A stretch of DNA of 64,000 nt from Rhodopseudomonas infernalis (GCF_022271405.1 NZ_JAJNAL010000005.1:62001-126000), one strand, 5' to 3'. Counted from the first letter of the stretch, positions 53,844 to 62,550 are shown. The notes: generated by a model from the letters alone, not told the origin. Numbers and translations: made by a program.

Positions 53844-53923
53844 CTACAAACGACGCGTCACTCACGTCTTACTGGAGGCAACGCGCACGGCGTGAATATG
53901 TATTGTTATCAAAGGATTATAGT

Positions 53924-55117
53924 ATGCGTGACTTTTCGGTCTCGGCCGTTGTCGCCGGACTAATCGCCGTTATCATATCTTATGCCGGGCCGTTGGTCAT
54001 TGTTTTCCAGGCCGCCAATGCGGCGCAATTGCCACCAGAAGTTGTGTCGTCGTGGATCGGTGCGATTTCAATCGGATCGGGCGTCGCCGCGATCGTCATG
54101 AGCCTGATCTATCGGGCGCCGTGCATCACGGCATGGTCGACGCCGGGCGCGGCGCTGCTGGTGCTGGCGCTGCCGTCGATACCCTACGCCCAAGCGATCG
54201 GGGCGTTCGTCTTTGCTGCGGCCGTCTGCACCTTCCTCGGCTTGTCCGGCTTGTTCGATACGGTGGTCTCCCGCATCCCGAAGGGGATTGCCGCAGCGAT
54301 GCTGGCCGGCATCCTGTTTCGCTTCGGGGCGGATATCTTCGGAGCGTTCAGCGCCGATCCCATCGGCGTGGGGCTGATGGTGTCCGTGTATCTCATCGCC
54401 AAGCGTACAATCCCCCGGTACGCGATCACGGCGGTGCTCTGCACAGGCCTGGCGATTGCGTTCGCCGCAGGTGAGATTCACACGGCCGAGCTGTCCCTCG
54501 AGTTTGCGAAGCCGGTCTTCACGGCCCCTGAATTTTCCTGGCAGTCGATCCTCAGTCTCGGCGTGCCGCTCGCGCTGGTGACCTTGACGGGGCAGTTCGT
54601 TCCCGGCATCGCGGTGCTGCGGACGTTCGGCTATAAGACGCCCGCCAATCCGCTGGTCTGGATCACGTCCGCGATCTCGCTGGTGATTGCGCCGTTCGGC
54701 TCGCACGGCATCAACCTCGCTGCGATCACCGCCGCGATCTGTTCCGGTCCCGAAGCGCATCCGGACCCCCGCAAGCGCTACGTCGCGGGCGTCGCACTGG
54801 GCGTATTCTACATCATCGCAGGGATCTTCGGCGCGACGCTGGTCACGATCTTCGCGGCGCTTCCGAAGACGATGATCGCCACACTTGCCGGGCTCGCTTT
54901 GCTCGGAGCCATCGCAAGCGGGCTGACCGCGGCGATGGCCGAGGAGAAGGTGCGGGAAAGCGCCTTGATCACGTTCCTCGTGACCGCATCCGGCACCTCG
55001 TTCCTCGGGCTGGGGTCTGCATTCTGGGGGCTGATCGTCGGGCTGATCGCTTACCTGGTCTGGAGCGTCTGGCTGATCTCGACAACTCGGGCGCAGCTCG
55101 CGCCGGCCAAGGACTAA
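53924..55117 (+). CDS. BenE-family secondary transporter
   Basis: 397 residues with 11-12 hydrophobic segments; APCITAWSTPGAALL and GSHGINLAAITAAICSGPEAHPDP in parts are the BenE/YdcO signatures. BenE is named as a benzoate:H+ symporter, but the family is broad and related to nucleobase permeases. Here it leads an amino-acid catabolic operon, so import of the pathway's substrate is more likely than benzoate. ATG 53924 is chosen because AAAGGA lies suitably upstream; an open frame extends to GTG 53840. The downstream oxidase starts 26 bases after the stop. Confidence 0.88.
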   Translation: MRDFSVSAVVAGLIAVIISYAGPLVIVFQAANAAQLPPEVVSSWIGAISIGSGVAAIVMSLIYRAPCITAWSTPGAALLVLALPSIPYAQAIGAFVFAAAVCTFLGLSGLFDTVVSRIPKGIAAAMLAGILFRFGADIFGAFSADPIGVGLMVSVYLIAKRTIPRYAITAVLCTGLAIAFAAGEIHTAELSLEFAKPVFTAPEFSWQSILSLGVPLALVTLTGQFVPGIAVLRTFGYKTPANPLVWITSAISLVIAPFGSHGINLAAITAAICSGPEAHPDPRKRYVAGVALGVFYIIAGIFGATLVTIFAALPKTMIATLAGLALLGAIASGLTAAMAEEKVRESALITFLVTASGTSFLGLGSAFWGLIVGLIAYLVWSVWLISTTRAQLAPAKD

Positions 55118-55143
55118 TCCCTCGCACAGCCGGAAACGATCCA

Positions 55144-56319
55144 ATGATGTCCGAGAGTTATGACTTCGCTGTGGTCGGCGGCGGGATCTGCGGCGTCGCG
55201 GCAGCCTGCGAACTGGCCGTGTACGGGCGTGTCGTCCTGGTCGAACGCGAACAGCAGCTCGCCTACCACACAACGGGCAGGTCCGCCGCGATCTCGATGG
55301 AAAGCTACGGCAACGCCGTCATCAGAAAGCTGACGACGTGGTCGACGGCCTTCTACAAGGACGCCGACCATGACTTCTTCGAACATCCGGCGTGGAGCAG
55401 CCGCGGCGCGTTGATCCTGTCGGACGCCGCCAACCAGGATCATCTGATCCGCCGGATCGATTCTATCCGGCAATTGGTTTCGACCGTTCAGCAGGTCGAT
55501 GAGCACACCGTGAGGGAGCTCGCTCCCTATCTCGCGCCGGGACGCTGGACAACAGCGCTGTACGAGCCGCACGCATTCGATCTCGACGTGCATGCGATCC
55601 ACTTCGCCTATCTCAAGAGCTTGCGCCGGCGGGGAGGGACCGTTCTCCGCGACCTCGCGTTTACCGGCGCCGTGCGCCAGGGCGCGGGGTGGACGGTCAG
55701 CCTGTCCGACGGCAGTCGGCTCGGCGCCGGTGTGATCGTCAACGCCGCCGGTGCCTGGGCCGACGAAGTCGCACAAAGGTCGGGTATCGATCCGTGCGGG
55801 ATCAAGCCGCTGAGACGGACGGTCGTGCTCGTGGACACGGCGGAGCGTCACCCGCACACGCCCTATATCGGGACCGTGGACGAGAGGATTTTCATCAAGC
55901 CGGAGGCCACCGGCCTGATGGTGTCGCCGTGCGACGAGACGCTTAGTGCGCCATGCGACGCCGCGCCTGACGAATTGGACATCGCAATCGCCATGGACCG
56001 GTTCGAGAGCATGACGACATTCGGGCGATCCACGATCCGCCGGAAATGGGCGGGGCTGCGAACTTTCGTCGCCGATCGCACGCCGATCGTCGGACGCGAG
56101 GGTCAGGACGCCGGCTTTGTCTGGTCTGCGGCGGTCGGAGGCTACGGCATCCAGGCGGCGCCGGCGATCGCAAAGCTCGCTGCGGCCGCTGCGCTTGGCG
56201 TGCCGTTTCCTGAAGACGTCTGCGGCGCGGCCATCCGCCCGTCCGATCTTTCACCGCAGCGGTGCCGAGCGATGGCAGGCGCCGAACACAGTCTCGGCGC
56301 GGTCGCCGAGCTGACCTGA
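55144..56319 (+). CDS. FAD-dependent D-amino-acid oxidase/dehydrogenase-like protein (DAO family)
   Basis: 391 residues, cytosolic, with the dinucleotide motif FAVVGGGICGVAAACELA, the DAO central VIVNAAGAWADEVA, and the C-terminal FVWSAAVGGYGIQAAPAIAKL that seats the flavin. Family members oxidise D-amino acids, glycine, sarcosine or related amines to imines. The operon supplies an alanine racemase and a RidA-family protein, so D-alanine (or another small D-amino acid) is a sensible substrate; this is inference. The imine product would be 2-iminopropionate, which hydrolyses to pyruvate. Confidence 0.9.
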   Translation: MMSESYDFAVVGGGICGVAAACELAVYGRVVLVEREQQLAYHTTGRSAAISMESYGNAVIRKLTTWSTAFYKDADHDFFEHPAWSSRGALILSDAANQDHLIRRIDSIRQLVSTVQQVDEHTVRELAPYLAPGRWTTALYEPHAFDLDVHAIHFAYLKSLRRRGGTVLRDLAFTGAVRQGAGWTVSLSDGSRLGAGVIVNAAGAWADEVAQRSGIDPCGIKPLRRTVVLVDTAERHPHTPYIGTVDERIFIKPEATGLMVSPCDETLSAPCDAAPDELDIAIAMDRFESMTTFGRSTIRRKWAGLRTFVADRTPIVGREGQDAGFVWSAAVGGYGIQAAPAIAKLAAAAALGVPFPEDVCGAAIRPSDLSPQRCRAMAGAEHSLGAVAELT

Positions 56320-56353
56320 TGCCCTGAGCCGATTTCAAAAAGGAGATACTATC

Positions 56354-56794
56354 ATGGATTCCATCACCGCGTCTGATAACAGCCTGTCCTTCGACAAAGA
56401 GATTATCTTCACTGAGAAGGCGCCGCTGCCGCTCGGCACATACTCCCAGGCGATCAGGGTGGGAGAGACCGTCTATCTGTCGGCGCAGACACCCGTGTCG
56501 CCGATCACCGGGCAGGTGGAAGCGGCGGATTTCGACGGGCAGATGCGCCAGACCATGGACAATCTGAAGGCGATGGCGGAAGCCAGCGGCGGAACGCTGC
56601 AGGATGTCGTCAAGGTCACGGTCTTCATCGCCGAGATCGGCGATTTCGCGAAGATGAACGGCATCATGGAGGAGTACTTCCAGAAGCCGTATCCCGCCCG
56701 GACGACCGCGGGCGCGAACGGCCTCGCGCGCGGCACCCTGGTCGCGATCGATGCGATCATGGCGTTGGCGATCAGCACACCGCGTCCGTCCTGA
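56354..56794 (+). CDS. RidA/YjgF-family protein with altered active-site residue
   Basis: 146 residues with a short N-terminal extension. The body follows RidA: APLPLGTYSQAI, VYLSAQTPVSPITGQV, QTMDNLKAMAEASGGTLQDVVKVTVFI in parts and YFQKPYPARTT. Aligned without gaps to E. coli RidA, the substrate-binding Arg105 is kept (PAR), but the Glu120 position (IEIEAIA) is Ala (VAIDAI). RidA hydrolyses enamine/imine intermediates from PLP enzymes and amino-acid oxidases, matching its place after the oxidase; loss of the Glu suggests different specificity. An excellent AGGAG precedes the ATG. Confidence 0.93.
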   Translation: MDSITASDNSLSFDKEIIFTEKAPLPLGTYSQAIRVGETVYLSAQTPVSPITGQVEAADFDGQMRQTMDNLKAMAEASGGTLQDVVKVTVFIAEIGDFAKMNGIMEEYFQKPYPARTTAGANGLARGTLVAIDAIMALAISTPRPS

Positions 56795-56818
56795 CGTCTC
56801 CGGCTGGTGAGCGTCGCC

Positions 56819-57970
56819 ATGCCCGTTGGACACGGCGTGACATTGACGGTCGGGCTGGATGCGCTGGCGGCGAACTATCGCACCTTCCAGTCGGTCGCCT
56901 GCGGGGCCGAGGTTGCGGGGGTCGTCAAGGCGGATGCATACGGGTGCGGTGTGGCTGGCACCGTGCCGACGCTCACCAACATGGGGTGCCGCACGTTCTT
57001 CGTCGCGCATCTCGATGAAGGGATCGCGCTTCGCCAGCATGTCCGTCACGGCGCGATCTACGTTCTCAATGGGTTGCTGCCCGGCACCGAGGCCGTCTAC
57101 AGCACGTATCACCTTCGGCCCGTCATCACGTCGCAACATCAGCTTTATGCGTGGAGCCGCTGCTGTCGCAAGAACGGCTGGAGGGGCGGAGCGGCGCTTC
57201 ATATCGATACCGGGATGAACAGGCTCGGCTTCCGTCTCGAGGAAGTCGCCGGCATTGCCGAGCTCTCGGTATCGGACCTTGCCTGTTTCGATCTGGTCCT
57301 GAGCCATCTTGCGTGCGGCGACGAGCCGGAGAATCCGAGAAACGCAGAGCAGCTGGCGCGCTTCACCTGGGCGCGGCGACTGCTGTCTTGCGTGCCGCGG
57401 GCCTCGCTCGCCGCTTCCGCCGGGTGTTATCTCGGAGTCCAGGCTCACTTCGATCTGGTGCGGCCGGGCATCGGGCTGTTCGGCGGCAATCCGTTCGCGA
57501 CGCGCAGAAATCCGCTCCAACCGGTGCTCAGGGCGTCCGCGCCGCTGCTGCAGGTCAAGCGGCACGCCGCCGGTGACTTCGTGGGTTACGGCTGTGATTG
57601 TCGCCTCGACCGGGACACGCTGATCGGAGCGGTCTCGCTCGGCTACGCGGACGGTCTGCCGCGGTCGGCCTCGTCGGCACCGGTGACGCTTTACTACGGC
57701 GGACTGCCGATCAGGGCCATGGGCCGGATCTCCATGGATATGACCCTCGTCGACCTCACCAGCGTCCGCCACCTGGAGCCGCGTGTCGGGACGCAGGTGG
57801 AGATCTTCGGCTCCAGCCGCGATCTCAATCACTTCGCAGGTTCGATCGGCACGATCGCAAACGAAGTCCTGACCTCGTTGGGCCGGCGGGCTCGCCGCGT
57901 TTACGAGCATCCGCTGTCCTGTCCGATCCATGACAACAATCCGGCCGTGCCGGTCGCGCAAGCGTCTTGA
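56819..57970 (+). CDS. Second alanine racemase homologue, operon-encoded
   Basis: 383 residues, same family as the alr at 19667: PLP lysine in [20 protein letters not shown], catalytic Tyr in [11 protein letters not shown], and [13 protein letters not shown]. It differs from the housekeeping copy by a replaced N-terminus and no C-terminal tail. A second copy inside a catabolic operon parallels dadX, the catabolic alanine racemase. It may also be a broad-specificity racemase. ATG 56819 is chosen; an in-frame GTG is 12 bases upstream. The SHMT start follows 14 bases after the stop. Confidence 0.93.
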   Translation: MPVGHGVTLTVGLDALAANYRTFQSVACGAEVAGVVKADAYGCGVAGTVPTLTNMGCRTFFVAHLDEGIALRQHVRHGAIYVLNGLLPGTEAVYSTYHLRPVITSQHQLYAWSRCCRKNGWRGGAALHIDTGMNRLGFRLEEVAGIAELSVSDLACFDLVLSHLACGDEPENPRNAEQLARFTWARRLLSCVPRASLAASAGCYLGVQAHFDLVRPGIGLFGGNPFATRRNPLQPVLRASAPLLQVKRHAAGDFVGYGCDCRLDRDTLIGAVSLGYADGLPRSASSAPVTLYYGGLPIRAMGRISMDMTLVDLTSVRHLEPRVGTQVEIFGSSRDLNHFAGSIGTIANEVLTSLGRRARRVYEHPLSCPIHDNNPAVPVAQAS

Positions 57971-57984
57971 AGAGGAAGATCAGC

Positions 57985-59262
57985 ATGCAACTCTCACCCA
58001 AGAGCCAGGAGAAGGTCGTCCGGCGTCGTCATTCGCAGGCGATTTTTGCCTTGATCGACGAGGAAGAAAAGCGGCAGGCGAACTGCATCGAACTGATCGC
58101 GTCCGAGAACATCGTCTCGGACGATGTGTTGCGGGCACAGGGCTCGGTACTCACCAACAAGTACGCGGAGGGCTATCCCGGAAGGCGCTATTACGGCGGC
58201 TGCGATGTCGTCGACGAAGTCGAGCGGCTTGCTATCGATCTGGCCAGGCAGCTGTTTCAATGCAGTCATGCCAACGTGCAGCCGCATTCCGGAAGCCAGG
58301 CGAACGCCGCGGTGTTTCTGGCGCTGCTCTCGCCCGGTGATACGATCCTGGCCATGAAGCTGGACGCTGGCGGACACCTGACACATGGCGCCACCGTCAA
58401 CGTTTCGGGGAAATGGTTCAACGTCGTGCATTATGGCGTCGACGACACTAGCCAAAGGATCGACCTCGATGAGGTGCGGCGTCTGGCCAAGCAGCATCGC
58501 CCGAAGCTGATCATCGTTGGCGGGTCGGCCTATCCACGCGTGATCGACTTCGGTTGCTTCCGTAGCATCGCCGATGAAGTCGGCGCCTTCCTGATGGTCG
58601 ACATGGCGCATATCGCCGGCCTCGTGGCGGCCGGCGTTCATGGCTCGCCGCTGCCGCACGCCCATGTGGTGACGTCGACGACGCACAAGACCTTGCGCGG
58701 GCCGCGCGGTGGGTTGCTGCTATCGAACGATGCGCTGGTTGCGAAGAAGCTCGATGCCGCCATCTTCCCCGGCATGCAGGGAGGGCCGTTGATGCATGTC
58801 ATCGCCGCCAAGGCGGTGGCGTTCGACGAAGCGCTCAGCGATGAGTTCCGGCGCTACGGGCAAACGGTCGTCGAAAATGCCAGCGCGTTCGCCGACGCGC
58901 TTCAGGCCGAAGGCCTCGACCTCGTCTCCGGCGGGACCGACAATCATCTGGTGCTCGTCGATCTGCGCTCGCGAGGCGTCACCGGCGCTGACCTTGCCAC
59001 GGCGCTGGAGCGGCTGGGCATTATCAGCAACAAGAACAGTATCCCCAACGATCCGCGTAGTCCCACGGTCACGTCCGGAATCCGGTTCGGCACGCCCGCC
59101 ATGACGACACGCGGCTTCGGGGCGGACGAGTTCCGACAGTTGGCCTCGATCATCGCTCGAACGAGTGACGTCGTGGCTGACGGGCGCCCGTGGGGTGATG
59201 CCGGCTGGGACGACGGCATCAAACACGAGGTGAGGGGACTGATCGCGCGCTGCTCGTCGTAG
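57985..59262 (+). CDS. Serine hydroxymethyltransferase homologue, candidate alpha-methylserine hydroxymethyltransferase
   Basis: 425 residues, PLP fold-type I. Present: [51 protein letters not shown], the PLP lysine K235 in [13 protein letters not shown], and [17 protein letters not shown]. Differences from E. coli GlyA lie close to the cofactor: LAHGGHLTHG is [10 protein letters not shown] here, SGKLYN is SGKWFN, and the TTTTHK run is TSTTHK. SHMTs exchange serine and glycine through tetrahydrofolate; a subgroup splits alpha-methyl-L-serine to D-alanine plus methylene-tetrahydrofolate. The operon's racemase and oxidase fit the latter. ATG 57985 follows AGAGGAAG. The housekeeping glyA is presumably elsewhere. 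Confidence 0.92.
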   Translation: MQLSPKSQEKVVRRRHSQAIFALIDEEEKRQANCIELIASENIVSDDVLRAQGSVLTNKYAEGYPGRRYYGGCDVVDEVERLAIDLARQLFQCSHANVQPHSGSQANAAVFLALLSPGDTILAMKLDAGGHLTHGATVNVSGKWFNVVHYGVDDTSQRIDLDEVRRLAKQHRPKLIIVGGSAYPRVIDFGCFRSIADEVGAFLMVDMAHIAGLVAAGVHGSPLPHAHVVTSTTHKTLRGPRGGLLLSNDALVAKKLDAAIFPGMQGGPLMHVIAAKAVAFDEALSDEFRRYGQTVVENASAFADALQAEGLDLVSGGTDNHLVLVDLRSRGVTGADLATALERLGIISNKNSIPNDPRSPTVTSGIRFGTPAMTTRGFGADEFRQLASIIARTSDVVADGRPWGDAGWDDGIKHEVRGLIARCSS

Positions 59263-59318
59263 CGCGGAGGGCTCGGCGCGGCGTCCTGGCGGCGCGACGA
59301 GCTGCGGGTTCATGGGCT

Positions 59319-60398
59319 TCAGCGATCGATCATGTGGAAGCCGACCGTGCCGGCATCGGCATCGTACAGATAGTCGAAAGCGTTCAGCGCATGGACGCTG
59401 GTGTTGACGAAGGTCGGGCGCTTGGCGCCGCCGACCATCACGATCCGCTCGGGCGCGGCGGCATTGGCGGTGTCGCCGGCGGCGAAGCCGTAACCCGGCG
59501 GGCGGGCCGCTGCGGCGTCGCCGAAGCGGATCGACAGCCGCGCACCCGGTGCCAGCGTCTCGCCGCCGCGCGCGCCCTCCGTCCGCTCCGCCTCGCGGTC
59601 AGCCGGCAGCGTCAGATACATGACCGAGACGCCCGTATCGATCAGCGCCGTGCCGCAGGCCGGCGTGCCGTCGTCGACCGAGATGCAGGCCGGCAGCGGG
59701 CCCCAGTCGCGGCCATCCGCTGCGCGCTGCAGCTGTACGACGTGATAGTTGCCGCGGGTGTTGGCGGCGGTCAGTCCGACATGGACGCCGGCGCGGGTCA
59801 CCACATAGCCGCGCCGCAGCGGGCCGGGCGCCGCCATGGTGCCCATGCCGGGCAGATTGAGGAACGGGTTCTTGTCCGGGGTGCTCTGGCTCTGATGGTC
59901 ACCCTCGCGCGCGAAGCCGATGCCCATCATGGCGACGTGGCGCGGCGCATCGCTCGGCTCGCAATTGCGCGCATTCGGCACGCAGTCGATCCGCTCGACC
60001 GCCAGCACGGCAATCGGCTTCGTCGTGACGCTCTGATCGTTGCTGCCGCCGATCGTGACGATGGTTTCGACCCAGCGGCCGCGCATGATCCGGCCGGAAC
60101 TCGAATAGGTCAGCGTGCCGGGTCCGATCTGGCGCAAGTTGTCGATGTTCGGAATGCTCGAGGCCGCGACCACGATGCCGGTCGAACCGGTGTCCATCAC
60201 CGCACGCACCGGCTCTCCGCCAAAACTCATCAGCAGCGTCGGCGGCGCGCGACGCGGCTCGCCGGTTTCGCTGTCGTTGAGGTAGCGCAGATAAGTTCCG
60301 CCCTCGCGGGCTTCGGTGCGCTGGGCAAAGCCGGGCTGCGTGACGCATGCCAGCGTGATGGCGATGCCGAATCTGGAGATGGTTTTCGCGACGTCCAT
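59319..60398 (-). CDS. Secreted two-lobed pepsin-like aspartic protease candidate
   Basis: 359 residues with signal peptide (FGIAITLACVTQPGFAQ). Two aspartic-protease motifs in one chain, VMDTGSTGIVV (Asp69) and LIDTGVSVMYL (Asp254), are 185 residues apart, close to the 183 of pepsin. TYSSSGRIMRGRWVETIV in the first lobe resembles the flap region, and MMGIGFAR the GLG turn. Bacterial retropepsin-like proteins have one motif per chain, so this looks like a bilobal A1-type enzyme of the shewasin kind. The substrate is unknown; a periplasmic or extracellular location is predicted. ATG 60398 follows GAGGGAG. Confidence 0.8.
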   Translation of the reverse strand: MDVAKTISRFGIAITLACVTQPGFAQRTEAREGGTYLRYLNDSETGEPRRAPPTLLMSFGGEPVRAVMDTGSTGIVVAASSIPNIDNLRQIGPGTLTYSSSGRIMRGRWVETIVTIGGSNDQSVTTKPIAVLAVERIDCVPNARNCEPSDAPRHVAMMGIGFAREGDHQSQSTPDKNPFLNLPGMGTMAAPGPLRRGYVVTRAGVHVGLTAANTRGNYHVVQLQRAADGRDWGPLPACISVDDGTPACGTALIDTGVSVMYLTLPADREAERTEGARGGETLAPGARLSIRFGDAAAARPPGYGFAAGDTANAAAPERIVMVGGAKRPTFVNTSVHALNAFDYLYDADAGTVGFHMIDR

Positions 60399-60428
60399 CA
60401 GATCAATCACTCCCTCGCTGCAAGGTCG

Positions 60429-60448
60429 CAACTATCATTTGATAGTTG
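60429..60448. promoter_or_regulatory. Perfect palindrome upstream of the aspartic protease gene, operator candidate
   Basis: CAACTATCA-TT-TGATAGTTG, a perfect 9+2+9 inverted repeat, 31 bp upstream of the protease start in a GC-rich context. AT-rich palindromes of this size are typical of dimeric repressor sites; the regulator is not evident nearby. Confidence 0.55.
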
Positions 60449-61086
60449 TGCGGTGGAGGACGAGCTTACAAGTCAGAGCTTTACGAGATCCTCGGCGGCG
60501 ACGTGACAATTCGAACGAATTCACCGTGCGTGTCGTTGCGTGTCGCTTGTCCGATCCAAGTGTCAAAACAGCCACGGCCGATTCATCTCGCGGCTCGATC
60601 GAGCCCGAGCTGTGCACCCGTCGCTTCACAGCGAGGGGCGGGGGCGCGCCGATAGGCGCAAAGGTGGTGAGTTTCGCGATGGCTTTGCGGACCATCGCGC
60701 AACGCCGGCTCGGCGCGCCCACCGCGGCGCTTTGTCGACTTCAGGCCCGTGCTTCCGGGGACAGGCCAGGGTCATGAAACCCCGCTGATCCGGCGGATTT
60801 CGCCGCCTTCACCTGTCCCGCGTCCAGCGAACTATCAAGTCGCAGAGCCTCGTAGTAGGCCCGGACGGGTCCCCGAAGCCTCCCGGACGTGCGGGTGCGA
60901 ACCGCAACGCGCAGGACGCCGCATCCGTTCAGGTTTTGCTGACCAGCGCCAGCTCCACCCGAACCACCGTTCCGAACCGGTTGCCCGGCCCGCCGATCTG
61001 TCCCACTCAACGACGCCTCGCGAAGCGCCCCTCACGGACAGGATGGGTCGGATTATAGTCACAATGGGAATTTTGTCAAGTGTCCC
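60449..61086. other. Intergenic region without a convincing gene between the protease and GGDEF genes
   Basis: About 640 bp. Overlapping open frames exist on both strands, but their sequences are Arg/Pro/Gly-rich and lack family features or good ribosome-binding sites. No tRNA or strong terminator was recognised. It ends at a palindromic repeat. Confidence 0.4.
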
Positions 61087-61179
61087 GTAGGGTGGGCAAA
61101 GCGCAGCGTGCCCACGTGCAGCTTTTCCAAGCCCGCGACAACGCGTGGGCACGTCGCTTCGCGCCTTTGCCCACCCTAC
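61087..61179. repeat. Dispersed palindromic repeat (GTAGGGTGGGCAAAG type), copy 1
   Basis: Inverted repeat of about 93 bp: left arm starts GTAGGGTGGGCAAAGCGCAG and reaches GTGCCCACG; right arm starts CGTGGGCACG and ends CTTTGCCCACCCTAC. The outer 14 bases pair perfectly. From memory this is a common intergenic element of Bradyrhizobiaceae. A related copy lies at 62573. Confidence 0.85.
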
Positions 61180-61317
61180 AAGGACTAAGCTGTGTTCGTG
61201 CGGCGTCAGACGCGCGCTCGACTTGAATCAAATTGCACCGAGTGTGTGGTGGATTTAGACAGCCGATCGGGGCAAAACACGCGGGCTTCAACCTGTGGGG
61301 TCGCGACGTTCGAGATG

Positions 61318-62466
61318 CAGGGTTCGGTTGTCAGAGTCACGCTGTCCCTGATCGGGCCAGGCATCATCGGCGTGTTCGGCTTGGCGTTTCTGGCGGCCTG
61401 GAGCTACGACCGGCGGCGGCCCTATCTCGGCCTTCTGGCCGTCGCGTGTGCGCTGTTCGCGCTCGGTGCCTCCAGTCAGATCCTCTACTGGCCGCGTGAT
61501 ACGGGCTTGAACGCGATGGTGTCGGGGGCTCTCTACAGCTGCGCCGTCATCGCGGCCGTCGAAGGCGTGTTGATCCGGTCGGGCAGGGCGTTCGGACTGT
61601 GGACCGACGTTGTGATCTTCGCCGCATTTTCTCTGGCACTGTATTATTTCTTCTACGTGGATCGCAGTCTGCTCGCGCGCATCTACGTGCAGAATTTCGG
61701 ATACGGACTTCTGCTCTGCGTCGCCGCGCTGAGATTGTCGCAGCTTCGACGCGGCCGGCTGGTGGACCGGATCCTGTTCTGGACGCTGTTTCTGTTCGGA
61801 CTTCATTTCTTTCCCCGCACCGTCTTCACGGTCGGCGTGTCGCCGCTGGCGGGGGGGCCACTCGCCTTCGCCGACTCCGTGTTCTGGCAGACCCTGCAGC
61901 TGTCGCTCGCCGTGCTGGGCGCAGCCTTGGCGATGGCCATTCTGGCCGCGGCGGTGTCCGACATCATGGACGATCTGCGTCGCGAACGCGATCTCGACCA
62001 TCTGACGGGGCTCCTCAACCGCCGCGGCTTTGAAGCCGAGATCGAGGCGCCGATGCGTCACGCTCCCGAAGGGGCGGCGCTGATCCTGTGCGACGTCGAC
62101 CATTTCAAATCGATCAATGACACCTTCGGTCATGATGTCGGCGACGTCGTGCTGAAAGAGATCGGTGCGATCCTGCGCAGAACTGCCCGTAAGGGCGATC
62201 TCGTGGGCCGTCTGGGCGGTGAGGAGTTCGCCGTGTTCCTGCCGGACGCATCGCCATCCGACGCCACCGAGTGCGCCGAGCGCCTTCGGCAGACGATCGC
62301 GAAGGGCCGACTTCCGGGTCTCGGCACCAGGTCTGTGACAGCGAGCTTCGGCGTGGCGACGATCCGCGAAGCCGGCGATTGGGCGTCGCTCTACAAAATG
62401 GCGGACAGCCGGCTGTACCAGGCCAAGGCAGCGGGCCGAGACCGCACGGTCGATCGCGGCGTGTAG
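61318..62466 (+). CDS. Membrane-anchored diguanylate cyclase (GGDEF), second copy
   Basis: 382 residues: six or seven hydrophobic N-terminal segments (PGIIGVFGLAFLAAWSY to LAVLGAALAMAILAAAVSDI), then a GGDEF domain with DHLTGLLNRRGFEAEI, LCDVDHFKSINDTFGHDVGD in parts and the active-site variant LGGEEFAVFLP, a functional form of the motif. It makes c-di-GMP; the input is unknown. The frame opens at 61192, but ATG 61318 precedes the membrane domain. Not similar outside GGDEF to the protein at 27324. Confidence 0.92.
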   Translation, partial: QGSVVRVTLSLIGPGIIGVFGLAFLAAWSYDRRRPYLGLLAVACALFALGASSQILYWPRDTGLNAMVSGALYSCAVIAAVEGVLIRSGRAFGLWTDVVIFAAFSLALYYFFYVDRSLLARIYVQNFGYGLLLCVAALRLSQLRRGRLVDRILFWTLFLFGLHFFPRTVFTVGVSPLAGGPLAFADSVFWQTLQLSLAVLGAALAMAILAAAVSDIMDDLRRERDLDHLTGLLNRRGFEAEIEAPMRHAPEGAALILCDVDHFKSINDTFGHDVGDVVLKEIGAILRRTARKGDLVGRLGGEEFAVFLPDASPSDATECAERLRQTIAKGRLPGLGTRSVTASFGVATIREAGDWASLYKMADSRLYQAKAAGRDRTVDRGV

Positions 62467-62469
62467 TGA

Positions 62470-62550
62470 TGTAGGGCGCAATAGCGAAGCGAAGCATATT
62501 GCGCCACCACATGGTGAGCCTCAGATGACGCCGAGCTCATCCGCCCTACA
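62470..62550. repeat. Palindromic repeat (TGTAGGGCGCAATAG type)
   Basis: Outer arms TGTAGGGCG and CGCCCTACA pair; inside is GCAATAGCGAAGCG...TATTGCGCC, itself a small hairpin. It is right next to another palindromic element at 62573-62662, giving a double repeat between the GGDEF and DOPA-dioxygenase-like genes. Confidence 0.65.

Noticed and set aside
53840-53923. N-terminal extension of the BenE transporter from GTG 53840
   Set aside because: ATG 53924 has a well-spaced AAAGGA, and the extension overlaps the putative operator repeats and is not typical of the family.
53924-55117. Benzoate uptake as the function of the BenE-family gene
   Set aside because: Family name alone is weak; no aromatic-degradation genes are adjacent and the operon is amino-acid related.
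55943-57961. 672-codon minus-strand frame over the operon
   Set aside because: Antisense to DAO, RidA and the racemase, all of which have intact motifs; sequence is Arg/Asp/Gly-rich noise.
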